Positions 1-7,087 of a stretch of DNA of 15,181 nucleotides are shown here, piece by piece. Source of the stretch: Candidatus Aminicenantota bacterium (GTDB taxonomy: Bacteria > Acidobacteriota > Aminicenantia > UBA2199); assembly GCA_023136725.1 (NCBI GenBank), contig JAGLQR010000014.1, positions 1 through 15,181 on the forward strand, in the 5' to 3' direction. Every line of letters starts with the position of its first letter. Position 1 is the stretch's first letter. The notes under the pieces are model-generated. The model was given only the letters and a program-made list of their open reading frames with translations, was not told where the DNA came from and searched no databases. Position numbers and translations under genes: made by a program.

Positions 1-658
1 CATCTTTAACAGATTCAGTAATTTTGCTTTAGAGAATATTCCTTTATTTGCAGGTTTTACAGATTATAAAAACTCAGATGAAATGTACAATTCCATTATG
101 CTCTTTAAGAAGGATGGATTTGAAAAATATGATAAGGTAAGACTGGTCCCCTTCGGGGAATATATACCATTTAAGGATTTGTTCTTTTTTATAGATAAAA
201 TCACTGATGAGATCTCTGATTTTACTCCCGGAGAAAAAATACATAACCTCACTCTCCGGGGTAAAAAGATATCAACACCTATCTGTTATGAGATCATCTA
301 TCCCGAAATTGTAAGAGATTTTATAAATCTTGGAGGAAATGCAATTATCCTTATCTCAAATGATTCATGGTACGGCACAACCGCAGCTCCATATCATCTT
401 CTTTCGATGTCTGTTTTCCGGTCAATCGAGAACAGACGATATATTCTCAGATCCACATCCAATGGTATATCCGCAGTGATAGATCCGAGAGGGGAAATTA
501 TAAAAAGCGTTCCTCTTAACAAGGAACAATCATTCACTTCAGATTTCAGTTTCAGAGAAAAACTTACATTTTTCACAAGGATCGGATATTTATTTCCCTA
601 TGCTATAGCAATCCTTACATTTGTATTTCTGTTGCTATCTTTAAGAAGAAAAGATTAA
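1..658 (+). CDS. lnt: Apolipoprotein N-acyltransferase, C-terminal part (5' truncated by window)
   Basis: Lnt is an inner-membrane enzyme that adds the third acyl chain to the N-terminal cysteine of lipoproteins, using phospholipid as donor. The reading frame is open from base 2, so 218 residues are visible and the real start lies before the window; the ATG at 83 is internal. Visible parts of the nitrilase-like domain are the Y-D-K-x3-L-V-P-F-G-E-Y motif (lysine codon 134-136, glutamate codon 158-160) and the P-I-C-Y-E motif with the catalytic cysteine at 284-286. These match the Lys, Glu and Cys needed in E. coli Lnt; the first active-site Glu and the N-terminal membrane helices lie upstream. 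N-D-S-W and R-S-I-E-N-R-R also fit the family. A last hydrophobic helix (about codons 592-640) ends in a basic tail, as usual. The stop overlaps the stop of the convergent caspase-like gene. The lipoprotein at 11587 would be a natural substrate. Confidence 0.95.
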   Translation, partial: IFNRFSNFALENIPLFAGFTDYKNSDEMYNSIMLFKKDGFEKYDKVRLVPFGEYIPFKDLFFFIDKITDEISDFTPGEKIHNLTLRGKKISTPICYEIIYPEIVRDFINLGGNAIILISNDSWYGTTAAPYHLLSMSVFRSIENRRYILRSTSNGISAVIDPRGEIIKSVPLNKEQSFTSDFSFREKLTFFTRIGYLFPYAIAILTFVFLLLSLRRKD

Positions 659-2223
659 TAGATCTCAAACATGGACTCCCCTACAGGAATCTCATCAAAA
701 AACATTTCAACCTTGTAACGCCCGACCCCCCAGTTCCCGGCCTTATTCCATCCCCACCCTGCTCTGTCATATGAAGCCAGGTCAAGATCTTTGGAAACGG
801 ATATATCTTTCTCAATATTTCCCCATCGGCTTCCATCAGGTTTATAAATAATTATCCTGATCTTTATCCTTTGATCTTTTATTTTAAAAAAACTGTTCTT
901 AAAAAGTATATATGGGTAAATAACCCTTGTATCTGAACGCCTGAACCGTGAATTATATTCAACTTCAATTTCGCCTGAATACTTATCATGAGACTCAAAG
1001 AACCTTACATTCTTATACTCATATCCGATTCTTTTTTCTGATAAAGAATAATTGACTATTTCAAATCCGGACTGAGCAACATAAGTCCCATCCATAAAAA
1101 CCTGCACCTTGTACTTTCCGGGATCCCAGTTCCCTGCTGATCCCCACCCGAATCCAAGTCTCTCATATGTTGCATGGTCAAGATCTTTAGATATGTTTAT
1201 ACTTTTTGAAATAGAGTTCCAATATGTCCCGTCAGGCTTAAAAAATTTAAGTACAATATTAAGCTTTGAATCCCTCTCATTGAAAAGTTTATTCCTGAAG
1301 TTAAGTTTTGTGTTAATATAGCGACTTTTTTGCTTTTCAAATATATTTGTATATGCTCTATCTGAAATATCTTCATATTCCGCACCGGATTCAAAAAAGG
1401 TCATAGAACTGAACTCTACACTGACAGATCCGGTAATGTTATTTTTCAGTGATTTAAACTCACCTTTATTAAATTCTCTTGCAAAGTAAAATTCACCTGT
1501 CAGAGATGATGATTCCCATGGAACCTGCTTACCGCTTGTTTCACTTATTATATTTTTTCTGATCTTTCGAAGCATCATTCCAATTTCCAGATCATCATTC
1601 AGGACCGATCTGAGGAAGTGCTTTGTAAAAACACCATTCCTCCCAATCCCGTCACTTGCAGTTTTTCCCGGGCTCGTTGAATAGATTATAATACTGCCTG
1701 AAGGAGCATCCATTTTTGCAAGCCCTCCGAATCCTCCTCTCTCTTTCTTATATGGATTTACTCTGCAGGCGTCAAGAATAATTATATTCATGGAATTACC
1801 AGCAGTTCTCATCTTCTCAAGAACCAGGGCTGCATCAACTGCTTTAAATCTTGTCTCATCCTCACTCATTATTCCTGAATTAACCGGAATCAGATAATTT
1901 GTTCCATTAACCTGAATTCCATGCCCTGAATAGTAAAATAAACCAATATCAGAATTTTGTAATTTTTTCCCGAATTTTCTGATAGCCCCCCACATTTCCC
2001 TGTAATCTGCATCTGTACTTGATATCACCTCAAATCCACGGCTCCGTAAAGCATCACTTATATCGACTGCATCATTAACAGTATTCTTCAGCGGATATCC
2101 TTTATATGCCGCATTACCGATAACAAGAGCAATTCTCTTTTCACGTGTTCCGGAATCTTCAACTGCAACTATAGTGAAACTAAAAATGATAATAATAGTA
2201 AGAATAAATAATGATTTTTTCAT
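655..2223 (-). CDS. Secreted caspase-family (C14) protein with two C-terminal repeats
   Basis: A 522-residue protein. Residues 1-20 form a signal peptide (M-K-K, then a long Ile/Leu/Phe stretch, ending T-I-V-A), so it probably acts in the periplasm or outside. Residues about 29-245 are a caspase-fold domain: I-A-L-V-I-G-N near the start, F-Y-Y-S-G-H-G with catalytic His101, and I-I-L-D-A-C-R with catalytic Cys153. Both dyad residues are present, so it may be an active arginine/lysine-type or related cysteine peptidase; the substrate is unknown. Residues 276-390 and 408-522 are two copies of one module, exactly 132 residues apart without gaps. The start is supported by AAGGA five bases upstream of ATG. 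It lies 54 nt behind a sigma-54 activator gene with no clear promoter of its own, so co-transcription is likely. I recognise the fold but not the specific role. Confidence 0.9.
   Translation of the reverse strand: MKKSLFILTIIIIFSFTIVAVEDSGTREKRIALVIGNAAYKGYPLKNTVNDAVDISDALRSRGFEVISSTDADYREMWGAIRKFGKKLQNSDIGLFYYSGHGIQVNGTNYLIPVNSGIMSEDETRFKAVDAALVLEKMRTAGNSMNIIILDACRVNPYKKERGGFGGLAKMDAPSGSIIIYSTSPGKTASDGIGRNGVFTKHFLRSVLNDDLEIGMMLRKIRKNIISETSGKQVPWESSSLTGEFYFAREFNKGEFKSLKNNITGSVSVEFSSMTFFESGAEYEDISDRAYTNIFEKQKSRYINTKLNFRNKLFNERDSKLNIVLKFFKPDGTYWNSISKSINISKDLDHATYERLGFGWGSAGNWDPGKYKVQVFMDGTYVAQSGFEIVNYSLSEKRIGYEYKNVRFFESHDKYSGEIEVEYNSRFRRSDTRVIYPYILFKNSFFKIKDQRIKIRIIIYKPDGSRWGNIEKDISVSKDLDLASYDRAGWGWNKAGNWGVGRYKVEMFFDEIPVGESMFEIY
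658..1002 (-). repeat. Caspase-like protein repeat module, copy 2 (residues 408-522)
   Basis: Second copy of a beta-rich module. Landmarks are F-F-E-S at the start, Y-K-P-D-G-S-R-W in the middle, then S-K-D-L-D, G-W-G-W, A-G-N-W, G-R-Y-K-V and a terminal F-E-I-Y. It aligns with copy 1 at a constant offset of 132 residues (396 bp). In the last 46 residues 26 are identical by direct count; the first half is much more diverged. The DNA copies have drifted, so this is an old duplication and not a recombination-active repeat. Confidence 0.85.
1054..1398 (-). repeat. Caspase-like protein repeat module, copy 1 (residues 276-390)
   Basis: First copy of the module, following the caspase domain. It starts at T-F-F-E-S, has F-K-P-D-G-T-Y-W, S-K-D-L-D, G-F-G-W, A-G-N-W and G-K-Y-K-V, and ends F-E-I-V. 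The alternating hydrophobic pattern and the G-x-Y-x-V-x-V-F-x-D-G ending suggest an immunoglobulin-like or other beta-sandwich domain, possibly for binding a surface or partner. That fold is inference; the repeat itself is directly visible. Confidence 0.85.
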
Positions 2224-2228
2224 GTCTG

Positions 2229-2233
2229 TCCTT
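2229..2233 (-). promoter_or_regulatory. Ribosome binding site of caspase-like gene
   Basis: On the minus strand this reads AAGGA, five bases before the ATG at 2223. It fixes the start and shows that the gene can be translated independently although it sits only 54 nt behind the activator gene. Confidence 0.75.
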
Positions 2234-2277
2234 TGTTTATGGAAAATCTTAGCACAATTTTAACAATATTTCACTCT

Positions 2278-3183
2278 TCAATTATCATCATTGATCCGAT
2301 GCTTTTTTATAAGTGTAAACAAGTAGGCTCTGCTTATTTTCAGATCTATAGCACTCTTGGTTTTATTCCATCCATTTCTGATCAATACCTTTTTAATAAG
2401 GCAATACTCGAATCGCTGCCTCAAGGCCAGCAGACCGCTTTCGGATGAATTTTCTTCCATATCAAGCGATATATTGTCCGGATAATAAGTAAAGGCTCTT
2501 TTCATGAATGATTCCAATTCTCTGACATTCCCTCTCCAATCTCTCTGAATACAATAATTACTGATGCTTCTTAAATCATCTTCTTTAAATGAGAATTTGT
2601 GTTTCCTGACAAAGTAATCAATTAGTATAGGGATATCTTCGATCCGATCTCTTAAAGGAGGAACTTTAATAATAAGATCCTGTATTCTGTAAAACAGATC
2701 TTCTCTGAAATTTCCTGATTCAATCATTTGCTCAAGATCCCTGTTTGTTGCACTAATTAATCTAATATCAATTTTACGATACCTATTCTCCCCTACTCTT
2801 TTTAGTTCCCCCTCCTGTATAACTCTTAAGATTTTTGATTGAAGTTCGATCGGAAGTTCACCTATCTCATCAAGAAAAAGTGTTCCTCCATCTGCCTCTT
2901 CTATCAATCCCCTTCGATCAAATTTTGCATCTGTAAATGCACCCTTAACATACCCGAATAATTCAGATTCAAGAAGATTGACTGGGATAGATGCAGAATT
3001 GACAGGAATGAACGGTGTTCCTGACCGATTCCCTGAATCATGAACAGATCTTGCTACAAGCTCCTTTCCACTACCGCTCTCCCCTGTTATAAGTAGTGAA
3101 TAGTCTACTTTTGCTACTTTTGAAATTTGATTTTTTAAAAACCTTATCGCCTCTGACATTCCGATTATATTCCCTTTTTCCAT
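2278..3183 (-). CDS. Stand-alone sigma-54-dependent transcriptional activator (AAA+ and Fis-type HTH)
   Basis: A bacterial enhancer-binding protein that would use ATP hydrolysis to open promoters bound by sigma-54 RNA polymerase. From the ATG at 3183 (301 residues): Walker A G-E-S-G-S-G-K-E at 34-41, the sigma-54 contact loop G-A-F-T-D-A at 81-86 (consensus GAFTGA), Walker B L-F-L-D-E at 102-106, arginine fingers in F-R-E-D-L-F-Y-R at 159-166, sensor II W-R-G-N-V-R-E-L at 216-223, and a Fis-type helix-turn-helix at about 262-297. Only a few residues precede the AAA+ domain, so there is no receiver, GAF or PAS domain; the architecture is PspF-like and activity is presumably controlled by a partner or by level. 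A GTG at 3192 is in frame, but GGAG lies 8 nt before the ATG at 3183 and overlaps that GTG, so I prefer 3183. Probably the first gene of a unit with the caspase-like gene. Confidence 0.93.
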   Translation of the reverse strand: MEKGNIIGMSEAIRFLKNQISKVAKVDYSLLITGESGSGKELVARSVHDSGNRSGTPFIPVNSASIPVNLLESELFGYVKGAFTDAKFDRRGLIEEADGGTLFLDEIGELPIELQSKILRVIQEGELKRVGENRYRKIDIRLISATNRDLEQMIESGNFREDLFYRIQDLIIKVPPLRDRIEDIPILIDYFVRKHKFSFKEDDLRSISNYCIQRDWRGNVRELESFMKRAFTYYPDNISLDMEENSSESGLLALRQRFEYCLIKKVLIRNGWNKTKSAIDLKISRAYLFTLIKKHRINDDN

Positions 3184-3191
3184 TAATTTCA

Positions 3192-3195
3192 CTCC
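3192..3195 (-). promoter_or_regulatory. Ribosome binding site deciding the activator start
   Basis: On the minus strand this is GGAG, 8 nt before the ATG at 3183. It overlaps the alternative GTG start at 3192-3190, which has no Shine-Dalgarno sequence of its own at proper distance and would lie only about 10 nt from the predicted transcript start. Confidence 0.65.
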
Positions 3196-3208
3196 GATTC
3201 TATTCTTT

Positions 3209-3237
3209 ATAATAGTACACTAGCCAATCTTTTTCAA
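3209..3237 (-). promoter_or_regulatory. Predicted sigma-70-type promoter of activator and caspase-like unit
   Basis: Read on the minus strand: -35 TTGAAA (3237-3232), a 17-bp spacer, and -10 TATTAT (3214-3209). Transcription should start near 3202, giving an 18-20 nt leader that holds the GGAG. The activator gene itself thus appears to be made by the housekeeping polymerase and not by sigma-54. Confidence 0.7.
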
Positions 3238-3328
3238 TATTTTTTATACTTTTACTATTTTTGAATATCAGGCTCAGAAAAATTCCCCTGAATTAAATGT
3301 TATGAATGTTATTTTTTTTTAAATATTA

Positions 3329-3347
3329 CCTGATTCAGACCATCAGG
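3329..3347. other. Inverted repeat between TPR and activator genes
   Basis: CCTGAT (3329-3334) pairs with ATCAGG (3342-3347) around a 7-nt loop, just downstream of the TPR gene stop. In the minus direction it is followed by A residues and not T residues, so it does not look like a normal intrinsic terminator. A further ATCAGG occurs at 3267-3272 and a near copy of the partner at 3287-3292. It could be a weak attenuating hairpin or an operator upstream of the activator promoter; neither is demonstrated. Confidence 0.3.
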
Positions 3348-3357
3348 CACAGGGCAT

Positions 3358-6300
3358 TTAAACGAGTGATTTTTTAAGATCAGAGATATCTCTGTAATTG
3401 GGATTTATTTTTGATATTTCATCAATAACTTCAAGTGCGTCTTTATAATTTTCTTTAATTTTATAGGTAACTACAAGTTCATACTTTACCGCAAGATACT
3501 CTTCACTTTTGCGTCCTTTATCATCCAAAGCCTTTTTAAACCATGTGATTGCATCATCCATGAGGCCTTTTTCACGGAAACACATTCCTAATAATCCAGC
3601 TGAATCAAAAAACTTAACCGGGTGTTTTGATGATATAAGGAATTCATGAATAGCTTCCTCAAGGAGTCCCATCTCTTTATAAGCTATCCCGAGATTATAC
3701 CTGGTATCAAAATCTTCTTCACCGATCTTCTCATCCACCCCTTTTTTAAATTCTTCAAATATCTCCATCATGTTTTTTTCAACTGTGGATGTTCTCTGTT
3801 TCTCCAATTCCTTCAGCCAATATTCAATTGCACTAAGTTCTTCAGAAACAACATTTTCATTTTCAACAAAATGAGCGACATTCGGAAAGGTTACTTCCTC
3901 TTTCAATAATTCTTCTTCACTATCAAGCTCAATATCTACACTACTTAATTCCTCAAAAGGTTTACTATCTTCAAGGCTAACATCTTCTTCAATAGCATTA
4001 TCAAGACTGAGCAGAACTCCTGATGATGACAAATTCTGATCTTCAAAATCTTCCTTTTTCTCAATTACAGGAGACTGAACTATTAAGTCTTCATCAATTT
4101 TGTCTATAATTACATCACTAAGATCTTCCGGCTCTTCAACCTCTATTTCATATTGTTTGTTACTGATCTCGGAAAAATCAATTATATTTTGATCTTCTTC
4201 AGCTTGAATTGATATACTGTCCAGGTCTATTTCAAAAGCAGATTCCGTTACATCTTTAGGATCACTTTCTGTAGTAATAAGTTCAGGTAATTCAGGTTCA
4301 GGATCCGGTAAATCAAGAATACTATCCTCTGTTCCGAAAATTGATGGATCATTACTTATGGCGTTGTCCGATAAGATTTTTGAATCTTCCTTTACTGCTT
4401 CAAATTCATCGGTATTTATCCTGCTGCTATCCATTTCAATCTGATAATTGGAATCCTCTTTGAAAGTAGATGAGTTAGTATGCTCCGCCAGTGATGCTTC
4501 AGTAAGCTCGATTTCGATCTCCGGGGGCTGATTTGTAAATTCAATCTTAAGTTCATCTTCCTGACTAACTTCAGAGTCAGCATCTTCAGGTTCTGAATCT
4601 GGAGATTGAGCAGATGCCATTTTTTCTATCCTGTCAACTTTAACTTGTTGAAGTTTTTGAATCCTGGCCTTTATTTCTTCACTCTCAGGGTATTTTTCAA
4701 GTAATTCCTCAGTAAGTTTTTCAGCATCACTATAATAACCGTCATTTATATAGAAATCTATCTCAGAAAGATAACCTGATACACTCGTAAAACGATCACT
4801 ACTTCCCTTATCCGTTGGTTCTATGATGCTGTCTTCCTCAGATAGAACCAAAACATTATCATCAACAGGTGGTTTATATTCAAGGTCAATTTCCTGCATT
4901 CCGCTATTTTCAATATCATTTATCTGATCATCTAATTCCTCTTGATCAAAATCTATATCTATATTTGTTTTTTCCTCTCCGCTTAGCTCTATTATTTTTT
5001 CATCTTCAGGAGCAAGATTGGCAAGATCATTTAATATTTCTGTATACTGATCATCATCGCCATCAGATTTAAAGAGAGTCAGCAGCTCTTTTCCAACAGA
5101 TATTGCTGCTGATATTTCATTATTCTTTTTATAAACATCATATAGTTTGAGATTAACGTCACTATTTCCAGGGTATTCATTCTTTATCTTTCTTAAAGTT
5201 TCCAAAGCATTATCGTACTCATAAAGCTTTACTGATTCTTCTGCAACTCTTAATCCCTGAGTAACAATTTCAAGTTCCCTGTCATCTTCAACTGATTCTA
5301 CTTCTTCAGTTTCTATTGCATCTTTCGGCTCCCCGATGCTTAATGAAGCCAGTTTCTCTTCATAATTTATAGGTGTATCTGAAATACGTATAAGTTCCGA
5401 AAGAACATCCTGTAGCTCTTTATGCATTGAATTTGCTTCGAATAATGGAATAAGTGATTCATTTAACGCGATAAGATTCGTTTTTTTTCCAGTTTCTCTG
5501 AAAATAGATGCAAGTTTCGTTAATGCCGGAAAGTAGAGATTATTTGATGCAATTATCAATCTCAGCATTGCTGTAGCATCTTCAACCCTTCCATCCTTCA
5601 TGTAAGAGTCAATTATGGGCAGGAACAGGTCAAAAGTCTTATCATATTCCTCTCTATGCAGATACACTTTCCCTAATTTAAGTAAAACTTCAGATTCTGT
5701 CGGGTCAATTTCGGTAATTTTTTTAAATATTGATTCCGCATCATCGATCAGATCCTTCTTGAAGTATAGTTCTCCGAGCATTTTCAGCAGGTTTTTATTC
5801 TTAAAAAGATCAGATCCAAGCCCTTTTAATAACTCTATTGCTTCGTCATCCTTTTCCTGAACCTTATAAGCATAAACAAGTTTCTCAATGAGTTTTATAT
5901 TTTTTACTTTCTTTATTACATTTCCTGCAAGTTCTTCAACCTGAGCAAAATCCTTTTTATTCAGCAGTATGTCAAATGCAATCAAATATTCGTTTACAGC
6001 CTGATCAAGAAGTTTTTCCCGAAGAAAATTATCAGCTAACAATAACCGCATCTTTATATTATTTCGGTCAAATTCAAGAATCTTTTTATACATATCAAGG
6101 GCTCTTCTTTGATTACTATTCCGTTTGAACTCTTCAGCCATATCAAGATAAATCTGTTTGGCTTCAATAATTAACCCCTGCCTTGTATATAACTCCGCAA
6201 GCCTGAAAGAGGCTTTATCATATTTAGGATCTATACGCGAGATCCTTTTATACATCGCAATTGCTTTTGTAAAGAACCCCTCTTTCAAATAGTAGTCTGC

Positions 6301-6495
6301 CATCCACTCAAATTGTTCGATAGCACCCTTAATATTTTTGGATTTTAATTCTATGTCACCAATGATCCTTCTTACTTCAAGATCATCAGGTTTTATATTG
6401 AGAACTTTTTTATACTCTTTAATAGCCGGATCATATTTCTGTTGTTTGAAATACTTATTAGCTTTCTTAAGTATCGAAATTCGTTTTTCAGCCAT
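3358..6495 (-). CDS. Large TPR protein with long acidic linker
   Basis: A 1045-residue cytoplasmic protein (no signal peptide or membrane helix). Residues about 5-375 are a run of tetratricopeptide-type helical repeats with Y-D-x-A-I-x-x-Y and Y-x-x-x-G-x-x-x-x-A patterns. Residues about 410-475 hold another pair of TPR-like helices, and 575-620 a short one. Between about 495 and 885 the chain is very rich in Asp, Glu and Ser with almost no glycine-rich or catalytic motif, so it is probably disordered. The C-terminus (about 905-1040) returns to TPR form, with Y-N-L-G-I-A-Y-K-E-M-G-L-x-x-E-A-I and a second L-G-M-C-F-R-E-K-G-L repeat. Such proteins act as scaffolds; the partner is unknown and I do not recognise a named family. 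It overlaps rnhB by 8 nt and has only a distant AGGA, so it is probably translated by coupling in the rplS-rnhB operon. Confidence 0.9.
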   Translation of the reverse strand: MAEKRISILKKANKYFKQQKYDPAIKEYKKVLNIKPDDLEVRRIIGDIELKSKNIKGAIEQFEWMADYYLKEGFFTKAIAMYKRISRIDPKYDKASFRLAELYTRQGLIIEAKQIYLDMAEEFKRNSNQRRALDMYKKILEFDRNNIKMRLLLADNFLREKLLDQAVNEYLIAFDILLNKKDFAQVEELAGNVIKKVKNIKLIEKLVYAYKVQEKDDEAIELLKGLGSDLFKNKNLLKMLGELYFKKDLIDDAESIFKKITEIDPTESEVLLKLGKVYLHREEYDKTFDLFLPIIDSYMKDGRVEDATAMLRLIIASNNLYFPALTKLASIFRETGKKTNLIALNESLIPLFEANSMHKELQDVLSELIRISDTPINYEEKLASLSIGEPKDAIETEEVESVEDDRELEIVTQGLRVAEESVKLYEYDNALETLRKIKNEYPGNSDVNLKLYDVYKKNNEISAAISVGKELLTLFKSDGDDDQYTEILNDLANLAPEDEKIIELSGEEKTNIDIDFDQEELDDQINDIENSGMQEIDLEYKPPVDDNVLVLSEEDSIIEPTDKGSSDRFTSVSGYLSEIDFYINDGYYSDAEKLTEELLEKYPESEEIKARIQKLQQVKVDRIEKMASAQSPDSEPEDADSEVSQEDELKIEFTNQPPEIEIELTEASLAEHTNSSTFKEDSNYQIEMDSSRINTDEFEAVKEDSKILSDNAISNDPSIFGTEDSILDLPDPEPELPELITTESDPKDVTESAFEIDLDSISIQAEEDQNIIDFSEISNKQYEIEVEEPEDLSDVIIDKIDEDLIVQSPVIEKKEDFEDQNLSSSGVLLSLDNAIEEDVSLEDSKPFEELSSVDIELDSEEELLKEEVTFPNVAHFVENENVVSEELSAIEYWLKELEKQRTSTVEKNMMEIFEEFKKGVDEKIGEEDFDTRYNLGIAYKEMGLLEEAIHEFLISSKHPVKFFDSAGLLGMCFREKGLMDDAITWFKKALDDKGRKSEEYLAVKYELVVTYKIKENYKDALEVIDEISKINPNYRDISDLKKSLV

Positions 6496-7087
6496 TTTTT
6501 ATTTTAAAACTTTTCCTGTGATAACTGGTAATACCTGTATTATTTAATGAATGGATATGTTCTCTGGTAGGATATCCCTTGTTTCTATCCAACCCATATT
6601 CAGTAAAATATTTGGAGAATTGTTTCATTAGATCATCTCTGAATACTTTTGCAATTATCGACGCCGCAGCGATCGAAATGCTCTTTGAATCACCTTTTAT
6701 TATTCCCTCCCCGTTTATATATATAAAATCGGGTTTTAACCCGTCCATTAAAACATAGTCAGGTGTTATTTGCAAATTCATTAAGGCCAGTTTCATAGAC
6801 GTTTTAGTTGCATTAAGGATATTCATTTCATCTATGCCATCATTCCAGCACCATCCAATAGAAAAGGCATCAGCACTTTCATATATATCCTCTGCAAGTA
6901 TTTCCCTTTTTCGTGGTGGGATTTTTTTTGAATCATCTATTTCAAAATTTAATCGGTTCGGATTTAAAATGACCGCACCTGAAACGACAGGTCCGAATAA
7001 TGCACCGCGGCCTACCTCATCTATACCGCAAATATGAGAATAATTCTGATTTAACAGCTCTTTTTCTATGTTAAAACTGCAGGTCAC
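6488..7087 (-). CDS. rnhB: Ribonuclease HII
   Basis: RNase HII cuts the RNA strand of RNA-DNA hybrids and begins removal of single ribonucleotides misincorporated into DNA. At 199 residues it has the usual length. The metal-binding residues are visible: G-I-D-E-V-G-R-G at 21-28 (Asp23, Glu24), V-L-M-D-G-L with Asp115, and A-K-V-F-R-D with Asp151. K-G-D-S-K-S at 131-136 and the late G-Y-P-T-x-E-H motif at 171-177 are also typical. The start is GTG at 7087-7085, inside a GTGA overlap with the rplS stop, which points to translational coupling; no strong Shine-Dalgarno sequence is seen. The rplS-rnhB order is common in bacteria. The stop lies inside the start region of the TPR gene, completing a tightly packed operon. 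Confidence 0.96.
   Translation of the reverse strand: MTCSFNIEKELLNQNYSHICGIDEVGRGALFGPVVSGAVILNPNRLNFEIDDSKKIPPRKREILAEDIYESADAFSIGWCWNDGIDEMNILNATKTSMKLALMNLQITPDYVLMDGLKPDFIYINGEGIIKGDSKSISIAAASIIAKVFRDDLMKQFSKYFTEYGLDRNKGYPTREHIHSLNNTGITSYHRKSFKIKNG

Noticed and set aside
2224..2277. Sigma-54 or sigma-70 promoter directly before the caspase-like gene
   Set aside because: No TGGCAC-N5-TTGC pattern and no TTGA-17-TATAAT-like pair of acceptable quality were found by eye.
2926..2943. GAFTDA instead of GAFTGA in the sigma-54 contact loop of the activator
   Set aside because: A substitution at this position occurs naturally in other activators, and Walker A, Walker B, arginine fingers and HTH are intact, so loss of sigma-54 function cannot be concluded.
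3329..3347. Intrinsic terminator for the TPR operon
   Set aside because: The stem is only 6 bp and AT-containing, and the minus strand has A residues and not a T run after it. The nearby T run lies on the wrong side.
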